From: an uncultured Bacteroidota bacterium
GTDB lineage: Bacteria > Bacteroidota > Bacteroidia > Flavobacteriales > Flavobacteriaceae
DNA: 8,018 nucleotides
Assembly: GCA_903837025.1 (NCBI GenBank)
Contig: CAILTC010000387.1
Location: forward strand, 1 to 8,018
Reading direction: 5' to 3'
Position numbers and translations under genes: made by a program. Of this stretch, positions 1 to 7,309 are shown one piece after another. Below the pieces are notes generated by a model. It did not search any database. It was not told the DNA's origin and was given only the letters and a program-made list of their open reading frames with translations. The first letter of the stretch is position 1. Each line of letters begins with the position of its first letter.

Positions 1-1818
1 ACCATTATTAAAAATGGGAATATCAAGCATTGATTTGATGTTATATTTTAAAAAATAGTCGTTTATAAACTCGGAAGCTTCCGTTTTATTATACACATCA
101 TTTGCAACTATTTGTGTTTCGTTTTTTATCGTTTCAAAATAGATTGGATAAGTTTCTTTTTTGAAACTAATTTTTTCCCCAAATTTGTTTTCGTCTAATT
201 CGTATAACTTTTTACATACGATTTTATTATTGGTGTATTTCCAAAAGCTTACTCTATTACAATTTGATACTTTTGCAGCAGCATTAATAATGGTTCCGAC
301 AATGCTGTCTAAATTTTCATTTTTACTGAAATTGGTTGTCGATAAATTTTTAATTGTCGAATTGTAATTTTCAATTTTTTGTTGGCGTTTTTGATTTTCG
401 GCTTCAATATTTTTCAAAAAGGTTATATCTCGGGCAATTCCAGAATAGCCAATAATTTCTTTTAAATGATTTCTTCGAATAATTACTTTTTGGGAAACCC
501 ATATTTGATCTCCGTTCTTTTTTTTCAACGGAATTTCAATAGTTGTAAAATCATTCTCTTTTTCGGGTAGATTTTGATAAAAAGCCAACATACTATTGGT
601 GTAATCTTTTCGGATAAATTCAAAATAATTCTTATTAAGAACTTCGTCGTAATTATATCCTAACGTCCTGATTGTAAAATCATTTACAAATGTAATAATT
701 CCGAAATCATCTACTTCAAAAATAATATCAGTAGCATTTTGAACCAAATCTCGGTACTGATTTTGAACGTAAATTTCATTGCTTATATCGCTTCCTATTG
801 CTATGATTAGGTTTTCAGAATGTTTTTTGTTTTTCCATCTAATGTATTTGTATGTGCCGTCTTTGCATTTTAATTTTCGGACATATAAATTTTCTGATAA
901 ATAATTTTCAAAAAAGTTTTCACTATTAAATTCGCTATCTTCGGTAAGTTTCCAAAAATTGAGTCCCATGACTTCTTCTACAGTATATCCCAAAATTGAA
1001 CTTATGGTTTCGCTGCAAAAAGAAATTTCTCCATTTGTGTTTGTTGCAATTGTAAGTAAGTTTCCTTTATTTACAATTTCATTGGTAAAACGGAATTTGT
1101 CTTTAATATTTAATAATGATTTATGGCGTACATAATTGATTACTTGAATTATCAATGAAAAATCAAACAATAGGGCAGTTGACTTTAACGTTACCAATTC
1201 AAAAACAAAAAGGATAAAAATAAATACAAATACTAATGCAACAAAAAACCGATACAATTTTATGGGTTTAATGATATCATACGAAAAGAAAAGCCATATT
1301 ATAAAAGCAATAATGGGAATTATATCGTTTGGAGTGTAAATCAAATTTTTGGATATTATACAAAAAGTGATGATGAATAGCACTCTGAAAACAGATTGTA
1401 TATTATTAAATAGTAAGGTTGATTTTTTACTTATGAGATAGATTAGCAAGTAAAATGTGCCCAAAACACAATTTGGAATCAAGAGACTCTTCGATCGTAC
1501 ATTAAAATAATTAAAAATAATTTCAAGAAAAGGAATTATTATTCCTAAAAACAAAAAATAGAGTTGGGTTTCTTTGTTTTTCGAATCATCTTTTGCTTGC
1601 TCGATTTCAAATTTATTATTTTGGGTAGTTCTAAATTTTAAAAAATTACTAATTAATAAAAAAGCCAATAAAATTAGAAGTGGAGAGGCAATTCTAAATA
1701 AATTAATGTTTAATACAAATTTACCTATCGAAAGAGAATGATAGATAGGTAAATCGCTATCATCCAAAAAACAATTATTTGCTTTTGAAATAATTGTTAC
1801 GATTATACTATTCAACAT
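1..1818 (-). CDS. Membrane-anchored PAS-PAS-GAF sensor protein, 3' end outside window
   Basis: Reading from an ATG at 1818, the minus strand is open for 606 codons to the window edge without a stop, so the C-terminus is missing. An in-frame stop lies upstream with no other start codon between, which fixes the start. A short N-terminus is followed by about six hydrophobic helices (about residues 43-60, 86-106, 112-129, 141-160, 164-180, 190-209). A first PAS domain spans about 245-350, with a PAC-like KDGTYKYIRW. A second spans about 352-468, containing LVQNATDIIFEVD, LGYNYDEV, KKKNGDQIWVS and GIARDIT. A charged, probably coiled-coil linker (about 468-492) leads into a GAF domain (about 497 to beyond 606; ends at LDIPIFNNG). 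By family knowledge this is a cytoplasmic sensory module on a membrane anchor. The output domain (histidine kinase, SpoIIE-type phosphatase or other) lies outside the window and cannot be named. No known ligand-binding residue is recognised. Confidence 0.88.
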   Translation of the reverse strand, partial: MLNSIIVTIISKANNCFLDDSDLPIYHSLSIGKFVLNINLFRIASPLLILLAFLLISNFLKFRTTQNNKFEIEQAKDDSKNKETQLYFLFLGIIIPFLEIIFNYFNVRSKSLLIPNCVLGTFYLLIYLISKKSTLLFNNIQSVFRVLFIITFCIISKNLIYTPNDIIPIIAFIIWLFFSYDIIKPIKLYRFFVALVFVFIFILFVFELVTLKSTALLFDFSLIIQVINYVRHKSLLNIKDKFRFTNEIVNKGNLLTIATNTNGEISFCSETISSILGYTVEEVMGLNFWKLTEDSEFNSENFFENYLSENLYVRKLKCKDGTYKYIRWKNKKHSENLIIAIGSDISNEIYVQNQYRDLVQNATDIIFEVDDFGIITFVNDFTIRTLGYNYDEVLNKNYFEFIRKDYTNSMLAFYQNLPEKENDFTTIEIPLKKKNGDQIWVSQKVIIRRNHLKEIIGYSGIARDITFLKNIEAENQKRQQKIENYNSTIKNLSTTNFSKNENLDSIVGTIINAAAKVSNCNRVSFWKYTNNKIVCKKLYELDENKFGEKISFKKETYPIYFETIKNETQIVANDVYNKTEASEFINDYFLKYNIKSMLDIPIFNNG

Positions 1819-1916
1819 ATTGGGGGCGTTGTTGGTTAGATTAAGATTAGATTAGGGATCCTTTCTTAGGATTAGAAATTATATTTATTTGTTAATATTT
1901 TTATAGGGTTACTTTT
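1819..1916 (-). other. Leader of the sensor gene with TTAGA/TCTAA repeats and a C-run
   Basis: This untranslated stretch precedes the sensor gene. On the plus strand it holds TTAGA at 1836, 1847 and 1872 plus a TTAGG-type variant near 1852, that is, a loose TCTAA-type repeat on the coding strand. A weak stem-loop is possible (ATCCT 1858-1862 pairing with AGGAT 1868-1872, loop of five). Close to the start codon the coding strand has a run of five C (1826-1822) followed by AAT-ATG. No ribosome binding site of the AGGAGG type is present, which is normal for Bacteroidota. No riboswitch class is recognised. Confidence 0.4.
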
Positions 1917-1924
1917 CAAATGTA
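1917..1924 (-). promoter_or_regulatory. Candidate -7 element TACATTTG for the sensor gene
   Basis: The minus strand reads TACATTTG, an exact match to the Bacteroidota primary sigma -7 consensus TAnnTTTG. It starts immediately after the stop codon of the preceding membrane-protein gene and about 100 bases before the sensor start codon. No clear TTG/TTTG -33 box is found at the usual distance; a palindrome fills that space instead. The call rests on one short motif and its position. Confidence 0.4.
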
Positions 1925-2719
1925 CTAGATTTCGAAATCTAATTTTTCTAACTCGTCTTCAGCCTCAACTCCAATGATAGAACTGTAAATGGCATAATAC
2001 ATAGAATAGATAAACGGATATGTAAAGAACATTCCGATGCATAAGGCAAATAGACCAATACATGCTGCAATGATAGCTACTACTAGTAATCCTAAAAGTA
2101 CAATTGGTTGTTTAGATACAATGATAATACTTGATTTTATGGCATCAATGGCATTCAAATTTCCAAAAATGATTAATGGGATCGTCAAGAATGTAAGAAA
2201 TGATATTGTTAATGAAATTAAAGTTCCAATCATTTCAATTCCGGATAATTCTAATAAAATGGACAGTCCTGAACTTAGAAATGAAATGAATAATGTTGAG
2301 ATAAAAATATTCCAAAAGTACGACGCTTTATAAAAGCTAAACATTGTAGAGACATGGAATTCTTCTCCTTTTTCGCCACAATCTGCCATTTTAAAAAATC
2401 CTGCAATAAAAGGGGCTAATAAGCTAGAAAACAGAATTAAACCAGCATTAAGGGGTAATAAAATATTTGTTGGGACTACTTTTAGACTTGAAAAATGTTG
2501 AAGTTTCGTGTTGAATTCTCCCATGTTTTTAACTCCAATATAGGAAACTAATCCCATTGATACGGATAATCCAAGCACTATTGTGAAGACAAAAAATAGT
2601 AATCCAGCATATAAGGCAATTTTTTTATAATTTTGAAAAGCGTGTTCAAAAACAGTTCCAAAATCTAGTTGGTATCCATTTGATTTAATTTCTTCTATTC
2701 GGGATTGTATTGATGTCAT
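1925..2719 (-). CDS. Polytopic membrane protein of unknown function
   Basis: A 264-residue inner-membrane protein with a short amphipathic N-terminus (about 1-33) and five to six hydrophobic segments: about 35-60, 86-110, 134-157, 161-187, 205-231 and possibly 231-249. The C-terminus is acidic (VEAEDELEKLDFEI) and probably cytoplasmic. The stretch around 192-249 (DAIKSS, then two glycines and a cysteine in the helix, then FFTYPFIYSMYYAIY) resembles the C-terminal repeat of DUF975/YciC-like and glycerophosphodiester-phosphodiesterase membrane-domain proteins; this is a resemblance by eye, not a firm family call. From memory, similar flavobacterial proteins sometimes carry the name beta-carotene 15,15'-monooxygenase. 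Nothing here supports that, since the conserved iron-binding histidines of that enzyme are absent. The gene starts 56 bases after the aldehyde dehydrogenase gene and could be co-transcribed with it. The gap is very AT-rich with no recognisable promoter. Confidence 0.85.
   Translation of the reverse strand: MTSIQSRIEEIKSNGYQLDFGTVFEHAFQNYKKIALYAGLLFFVFTIVLGLSVSMGLVSYIGVKNMGEFNTKLQHFSSLKVVPTNILLPLNAGLILFSSLLAPFIAGFFKMADCGEKGEEFHVSTMFSFYKASYFWNIFISTLFISFLSSGLSILLELSGIEMIGTLISLTISFLTFLTIPLIIFGNLNAIDAIKSSIIIVSKQPIVLLGLLVVAIIAACIGLFALCIGMFFTYPFIYSMYYAIYSSIIGVEAEDELEKLDFEI
1926..1941. promoter_or_regulatory. Perfect 16-base palindrome, operator-like
   Basis: TAGATTTCGAAATCTA is self-complementary over all 16 bases. 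It covers the last codons and part of the stop codon of the membrane-protein gene. On the minus strand it ends one base before the candidate -7 element at 1924-1917, the place where a dimeric repressor would block a promoter. As RNA it could form only a short AT-rich stem and is not followed by a U-run in the direction of transcription, so it is a poor terminator candidate. Confidence 0.35.
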
Positions 2720-2775
2720 ATTATTTTATATTTTTAAAACTTTTTTTTGATTTTGGTACTAATTTAATATTTAGT

Positions 2776-4104
2776 TTATAACCATTTCAATAATTTTTTA
2801 ATTGTTGCTAATTTATCTTTATAAGGTGCGTAACGCATGGGTAAATCGAGCCAATTTGCTTTTTTTACAATTCCTTTTTGATGCGAAAAAATATCAAGAC
2901 TAAGGTTTCCGTGATAAGCGCCAATTCCGCTATGACCCACACCACCAAAAGGGATTCTATTATTCGAAAAATGAATCACTGTATCATTAATACAACCACC
3001 GCCAAAGGAATAATTCTGAATTATTTTTTTTGAAAACGCTTGGTTTTCAGTAAAGATATATAATGCGAGAGGTTTTTCATATTTTGAGACTATTTTATCT
3101 ATTTCGGTTTCACTATCGTAAGTAAGAATGGGCAATAAAGGCCCAAATATTTCGCCAGCCATAATGGCACTTTCTGTCGAAGTTTCTTCAAGAAGAGTAG
3201 GAGCGATGTAGCAATTTTCGATGGCTGTTTGTCCGCCAAAAATCACTTTTTCAGGCTCAATCATATTGACTAATCGATGCCAATTTTTAGTATTTACTAT
3301 TCTTGCGAAATCAGGAGATTCAATAGGATTTTGGCCATAAGCTTTTGTAATTTCTTCTTTTAGATATGTTACAAAATGGCTTTTCATATCTTTTTGAATC
3401 AAGATATAATCTGGCGCTATACAGGTTTGTCCAGCATTGATAAATTTTCCCCAAACGATTCTTTTGGCGGCCAATTTCAAATTAGCGGTTTCGTCAATAA
3501 TACAAGGATTTTTCCCGCCAAGTTCGAGTGTGACCGGCGTTAGATTTTCGGCGGCGGCTTTTGCAACTATTTTACCAACGGCGACGCTTCCTGTAAAAAA
3601 AATATAATCCCAACGCTGAGTCAGTAATTGTTCCGAAACTTCGACACCACCTTCAATAACTTCAACATGGTTTTTATCGAATACTTTCGTGATTATTTTG
3701 GTAATAATTTCGGATGTTTTCGGGCTGAGTTCGGATGGTTTTACCACCACTTGATTTCCGGCTGCAACTGCCGAAATAAGAGGGCAAATCGCCAATTGAA
3801 ATGGATAATTCCATGGGGCAATAATCAATACTTTGCCGTAAGGTTCTTTATAAATAAAATCAGATGAAGGAAAATTGAGAAGTGATGGAAAAACTCTTTT
3901 TGGCTTAGCCCAATTTTTCAAATTCTTTATGGTACTTTTTAATTCTAAAATCACATAGCTGGTTTCGGTAAGCACAGCTTCAAAAGCAGGCTTTTTGAAA
4001 TCGTCATACAAAGCCTGAATGATTTCGTTTTCGTAAACGATAACGGCATTTAGCAACTTTACTAAACTTTCTTTTCGGTATTGAATATCAGTTTTATAAT
4101 TCAT
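2776..4104 (-). CDS. Aldehyde dehydrogenase, class 3 (fatty/aromatic aldehyde) type
   Basis: A 442-residue NAD(P)-dependent aldehyde dehydrogenase that would oxidise aldehydes to carboxylic acids. With ATG 4104 as residue 1, the family signatures are PWNYPF (97-102), the nucleotide-binding FFTGSVAVGK (about 169-178), ELGGK (194-198, general-base Glu194), GQTCIAPDY with catalytic Cys228, EIFGP (318-322), and PFGGVGHSGIG near 386-396. QTCIAPDY, the short length and the C-terminal RYAPYKDKL segment are typical of the ALDH3 group, which acts on medium/long-chain or aromatic aldehydes. There is no C-terminal membrane anchor, so the protein is probably soluble. I chose ATG 4104 over a TTG two codons upstream (4110), since ATG gives MNYKTDIQ and leaves a 13-base gap after the DUF5723 stop. 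The tight spacing suggests co-transcription with that gene. The natural substrate cannot be read from the sequence. Confidence 0.95.
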   Translation of the reverse strand: MNYKTDIQYRKESLVKLLNAVIVYENEIIQALYDDFKKPAFEAVLTETSYVILELKSTIKNLKNWAKPKRVFPSLLNFPSSDFIYKEPYGKVLIIAPWNYPFQLAICPLISAVAAGNQVVVKPSELSPKTSEIITKIITKVFDKNHVEVIEGGVEVSEQLLTQRWDYIFFTGSVAVGKIVAKAAAENLTPVTLELGGKNPCIIDETANLKLAAKRIVWGKFINAGQTCIAPDYILIQKDMKSHFVTYLKEEITKAYGQNPIESPDFARIVNTKNWHRLVNMIEPEKVIFGGQTAIENCYIAPTLLEETSTESAIMAGEIFGPLLPILTYDSETEIDKIVSKYEKPLALYIFTENQAFSKKIIQNYSFGGGCINDTVIHFSNNRIPFGGVGHSGIGAYHGNLSLDIFSHQKGIVKKANWLDLPMRYAPYKDKLATIKKLLKWL

Positions 4105-4117
4105 CAACAATAAATTT

Positions 4118-5458
4118 TTATCTTAACCCAAATCTGTATCCTAAATACATATCGGCTTGTTTTGTATTACTGACTAATGCAGTTACAACAGAACTTGAAC
4201 CTAAATAAAACCCATAAACTCTAAAACCTAATCCACCGGTTGTTCCTGAAATTTCATTAGCAGACCAAGCAGAATATATTTCAAAATTCTTTAAAGAAAA
4301 TCGAGGGATAACCGAAACCACATTTTGGGTTGTTATCTGATTATCTTTACTGTCATTTCCTAATTTTTGTTGTGTGTACAGCGTTACTAAAAATTTTGAA
4401 AACACTTTTATATCAGCATAAAATGTGAATGTAGTAGGCAATTTTACTTTGATAGTAGTATTAGATGCTGTTTTTGTCAAGTAACCATCATTTTGCAAAA
4501 TAGTTTCTATTTGTTTGGGATCACTACTATTTTGAAATTGACTCATCGGTAATCCATTTGGGTTAGCAAGTGTAGATTGTATTTTTAAGGAATAGTTTGT
4601 AGATGAATTGCCGGAATCGTTAAAACTCATTCCGCCAATATTTCTAATGGATAAACCGGTATTTAATTGATAACCTGCTTTGTCTTTTAATTGGTAATTA
4701 ACTCCAAAATCTGCAGCAACACCATTCAATTGACCAAACATTGATTTTGTATAATCATTAAAATTACCGTTCAGATTTCCAGAATACGCAATGTTTAAAT
4801 TAGCATTTGTATTATTCAAATAGGCTTCCGAACCAATTACGTTAATAGTTCCATGAAATTGGTCTAAGCCCAAATTGGTATAGGAACCCGGAAATAATAA
4901 TTTTAAAGTTGCTCCAGCATTGAATTTATGTTTTTCATTTTCGAATAAATTCCGTGCCAATGAAAAACCAATTTCTCCCCAGCTTGTTCCGTTTATTCGT
5001 TGGTTGTAATTGTTGTTTAGTGTTGTAGAAGTTAAAGGAATAGAGCTTAAACTATTATTAATAGCATTCCCAAGATTAGGATCAACATCAACAAGATTTA
5101 ATTTGGCATACGCTTTAGTAGAAATTCCAAATGCCCATTTATTTATTTTCATGGCAAATCCAGGTCCATAAATTTCTGTATCTATACGCATATTTATAGG
5201 ATCATTTCCTTTTAAGATTTTGTCTTCAATAGAATTACCGTTTACAATATCAGTAAAACCGATTTTATTGTTCGAGGCATTAATACTTAAAGAAAATAAA
5301 TTTGCTTCATACTTGGAACTTAAATTTGAAAGTTCAGCTGGGTTAACTCCAGCATTTAAAAGACCGACTCTTTGCGAAGTATTTATACCTGAAAAATGAT
5401 CTTGAGCAGCAATATTCAAAAATGAAATTAAGCAGATAATAAGGGGTATCTTTTTCAT
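4118..5458 (-). CDS. DUF5723 family outer-membrane protein
   Basis: A 446-residue exported protein. It begins with a signal peptide (KK, then a hydrophobic stretch to about residue 16, probable cleavage within IAAQ|D near 19). The mature part has alternating short beta-like strands rich in Gly, Asn and aromatic residues, such as GEIGFSLARNL (161-171), GVAADFGVNYQL (246-257), GLSIRNIGGMSF (268-279) and the final MYLGYRFGLR. This is the pattern of a beta-barrel in the outer membrane. The early SQRVGLLNAGVNPAELS segment fits the start of the DUF5723 family, common in Bacteroidota and of unknown function. An in-frame stop shortly upstream supports the start at 5458. The 50-base gap behind rluA holds a weak TATCTTTA element and a C-run, so it may have its own promoter. 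The aldehyde dehydrogenase follows after 13 bases. Function unknown; the barrel topology is inferred, not shown. Confidence 0.85.
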   Translation of the reverse strand: MKKIPLIICLISFLNIAAQDHFSGINTSQRVGLLNAGVNPAELSNLSSKYEANLFSLSINASNNKIGFTDIVNGNSIEDKILKGNDPINMRIDTEIYGPGFAMKINKWAFGISTKAYAKLNLVDVDPNLGNAINNSLSSIPLTSTTLNNNYNQRINGTSWGEIGFSLARNLFENEKHKFNAGATLKLLFPGSYTNLGLDQFHGTINVIGSEAYLNNTNANLNIAYSGNLNGNFNDYTKSMFGQLNGVAADFGVNYQLKDKAGYQLNTGLSIRNIGGMSFNDSGNSSTNYSLKIQSTLANPNGLPMSQFQNSSDPKQIETILQNDGYLTKTASNTTIKVKLPTTFTFYADIKVFSKFLVTLYTQQKLGNDSKDNQITTQNVVSVIPRFSLKNFEIYSAWSANEISGTTGGLGFRVYGFYLGSSSVVTALVSNTKQADMYLGYRFGLR

Positions 5459-5495
5459 GTTTTTTTATTTGGGGGTTATTAAAAATATAAAGATA
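5459..5495 (-). promoter_or_regulatory. Possible weak promoter and C-run leader before the DUF5723 gene
   Basis: The minus strand has TATCTTTA (5495-5488), one base away from the TAnnTTTG consensus, followed by a leader with AACCCCCAAAT (C-run 5475-5471) and an A-rich stretch up to the ATG. There is no -33 TTG at the right distance; the nearest TTTG is too far upstream, inside the end of rluA. The evidence is thin, and read-through from rluA is equally possible. Confidence 0.22.
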
Positions 5496-5508
5496 CATTT
5501 TTTTAGAA

Positions 5509-6198
5509 TTATACCGCATTCCAAATCACGTCATTTGGAACAGCAGCAATAATTTCGATGTTTTCTTTAGAAACAGGATGAACGAAAATTAGTTTTCGAG
5601 CATGAAGATGGATTCCGCCATCAGGATTGCTACGATCAAAACCATATTTTAAATCGCCCTTTATTGGCGAACCAATTGCCGAAAGTTGCGCTCTAATTTG
5701 GTGATGTCTTCCGGTATGAAGATTGATTTCTAAGGCAAAATAATTGTTTAGTTCTTTGATTATTTTGTAATCTAAACTTGCCATTTTACTTTCCGATACT
5801 TCTTTATTATGTGCTTTTGAAGTATTGTTTTTCTCATTCCGTTTGATGTAATGAACGAGTTTATCTTCGGAATTTTGAGGTTTGTTTTTTACGATTGCCC
5901 AATACGTTTTTTGAGTTTCACGGTTGCTGAATAATTCATTCATTCGGGTTAAAGCCTTGCTAGTTCTTGCAAAAACCACGATTCCAGTTGTTGGTCGGTC
6001 CAATCGATGCACCACTCCCAAGAAAACTTCTCCGGGTTTGTTGTATTTATCTTTGATATATTCTTTTACAACTTCTGAAAGGGGTTTGTCACCCGTTTTA
6101 TCGCCTTGCACGATATCGCCTACCCGCTTGTTCACCACAATAAGATGGTTGTCTTCGTGCAGAATTTGGAGGTTGTTTTTTGTGGAAACGATTTTCAT
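5509..6198 (-). CDS. RluA-family RNA pseudouridine synthase
   Basis: A 229-residue enzyme that would isomerise specific uridines to pseudouridine in rRNA or tRNA. Key motifs are LIVVNKRVGDIVQGD (19-33), HRLDRPTTG (64-72) with catalytic Asp67, a conserved tyrosine in KTYWAIV (97-103), LHTGRHHQIRAQL (160-172) and GDLKYG (181-186). The N-terminal S4 RNA-binding domain found in RluC/RluD is absent, so this is a short stand-alone catalytic domain; the target site cannot be assigned. NKR instead of the usual NKP in the first motif is a variant I associate with flavobacterial members. TAA lies in frame directly before the ATG at 6198, so no longer start is possible. The start codon overlaps one arm of a 22-base inverted repeat, and the serine hydrolase gene ends 17 bases upstream. 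This enzyme and PanB may have been direct neighbours before the hydrolase arrived (inference). Confidence 0.95.
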   Translation of the reverse strand: MKIVSTKNNLQILHEDNHLIVVNKRVGDIVQGDKTGDKPLSEVVKEYIKDKYNKPGEVFLGVVHRLDRPTTGIVVFARTSKALTRMNELFSNRETQKTYWAIVKNKPQNSEDKLVHYIKRNEKNNTSKAHNKEVSESKMASLDYKIIKELNNYFALEINLHTGRHHQIRAQLSAIGSPIKGDLKYGFDRSNPDGGIHLHARKLIFVHPVSKENIEIIAAVPNDVIWNAV

Positions 6199-6218
6199 TT
6201 AGACTTCTTAGATTTTTA
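6197..6218 (+). repeat. Left arm of a 22-base perfect inverted repeat flanking the hydrolase gene
   Basis: All 22 bases here equal the reverse complement of 7332-7353; the match stops at both ends (6196 and 6219 mismatch). The core is TTTAGACTTCTTAGA. The arm starts within the rluA start codon and ends with the hydrolase stop codon (TAA on the minus strand, 6218-6216), so it fills the whole 17-base gap between the two genes. Confidence 0.9.
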
Positions 6219-7256
6219 AAGTGGATCTGTATTCAGTATTATTTTTTTTATTTCGATTCCGAAATAATAGGACAATTCGAACTTTTCATTCATTTGATTT
6301 TCCAAGACGATTATACTTATATCTTTTTTTGGAAAATATAAATTCATTGATGCAAATCCATCTCCCAAACCTGTATGACCAATATATTTTTTTTTGTCAT
6401 TTTCGCAAATTCGTATTCCATAACCATAACCAACTTTTTCTTTTCCAAAAACATCATGTTGGGCAAACACTGTTGAAGTTGTCATTAATTGATATGTTTT
6501 GGATTTTAATATTTTCCCTTTATGAAGATTATTGTTCCAGATTGATAAATCTTTTGCCGTTGTAATTATTCCGTCAGCAGGAATGTTTTCTTCCTTAATT
6601 TGTGTTGAATTTACAACCTTAAATGAATTTTCTTTATTAATATGTCCGGAAACCACTTTTTGCATCTTATCTTTTGAATAGGCAAAAGTATTTTTCATTC
6701 TTAAATTTTTGAAAAGTTCATTAGCCATTTCTGAATAAGTTCTTTTTGAAGAAAATTCTATTATTTGCCCTAAAAGTATATTTGATAAATTTCCATATTT
6801 AAAATCTGTTCCTGATTTAAATAGTAATGGTTTATCAATAGCTTCAATTCCGTGAGTATGATTTAATAATTGATGAACAGTAACTGAATCTGCCCAAGTT
6901 TGAGTTAAATTAGGCAAATATTTTTTTATTGGCGATTGTAAATCAATATTCCCTTTTTCAACTTCTTTCAATATTAAAACAGCTGTTATTTGTTTGCTAT
7001 TTGACATTATCTCAAAAAGATCATTAATATTTAATACTCTTTTAGTATCAAAATTTGAAAAGCCATATGCTTTTGAATATTTTAGATTTCCGTTTTGAGA
7101 AATTAAAATAACACCGTTAAATTGTCTAACATTGGTTGTTTTTATTAAACTGTCAATTTTTGTTGAATAATCATTAATTTTTTGTCCAAAAGAATTGCAA
7201 TTGATGAATAAAACTAAAAAGGGTATTAGATATGTGATTCTGAATATTTGTTTCAT
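6216..7256 (-). CDS. Secreted serine hydrolase, beta-lactamase class C / PBP-like fold
   Basis: A 346-residue exported protein of the class-C beta-lactamase/DD-peptidase superfamily. The N-terminus is a signal sequence (hydrophobic about 4-18); it could be cut by signal peptidase I near G24|Q25, or be a loose lipobox at Cys20 (FINC), which is not canonical. Catalytic motifs are complete: SNSK (Ser85 nucleophile, Lys88), YGN (154-156) and HTG (294-296) in place of KTG. LLNHTHGI (130-137) is the usual LLNHTSGI with His for Ser; QSPIKKYLP follows the active serine as expected. Such proteins in Bacteroidota act as periplasmic or surface esterases, peptidases or amidases; substrate and true beta-lactamase activity cannot be told from sequence. 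An in-frame TAG three codons upstream fixes the start. The DNA looks more AT-rich than neighbouring genes, and an inverted repeat brackets the gene, both fitting a later arrival. No convincing promoter was found in the 96-base gap behind panB. Confidence 0.92.
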   Translation of the reverse strand: MKQIFRITYLIPFLVLFINCNSFGQKINDYSTKIDSLIKTTNVRQFNGVILISQNGNLKYSKAYGFSNFDTKRVLNINDLFEIMSNSKQITAVLILKEVEKGNIDLQSPIKKYLPNLTQTWADSVTVHQLLNHTHGIEAIDKPLLFKSGTDFKYGNLSNILLGQIIEFSSKRTYSEMANELFKNLRMKNTFAYSKDKMQKVVSGHINKENSFKVVNSTQIKEENIPADGIITTAKDLSIWNNNLHKGKILKSKTYQLMTTSTVFAQHDVFGKEKVGYGYGIRICENDKKKYIGHTGLGDGFASMNLYFPKKDISIIVLENQMNEKFELSYYFGIEIKKIILNTDPL

Positions 7257-7309
7257 TTCAAGCTATTTTTCTATCTTAAGAAAATAAATAATATTTTACA
7301 ACTTTTAAA

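Noticed and set aside
161..367. Plus-strand open frame of 68 codons
   Set aside because: It lies antisense to the continuous PAS/GAF sensor frame, its protein has no recognisable features, and it has no promoter or start context.
1926..1941. The 16-base palindrome as a transcription terminator
   Set aside because: The stem is short and AT-rich, with no T-run after it in the direction of transcription.
2037..2333. Plus-strand open frame of 98 codons
   Set aside because: It is antisense to the membrane-protein gene, whose hydrophobic helix pattern shows the real coding strand.
3628..3867. Plus-strand open frame of 79 codons
   Set aside because: It is antisense to the aldehyde dehydrogenase, which has complete motifs across this stretch.
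4105..4110. TTG start at 4110 for the aldehyde dehydrogenase
   Set aside because: An ATG two codons downstream (4104) gives a normal N-terminus; TTG starts are less likely.
5924..6202. Plus-strand open frame of 92 codons
   Set aside because: It is antisense to the rluA-type gene across its HRLD active-site region; no independent support.
6221..6565. Plus-strand open frame of 114 codons, Phe/Leu-rich
   Set aside because: It is antisense to the serine hydrolase; the Phe/Leu richness is what AT-rich antisense of Lys/Glu/Asn codons yields.
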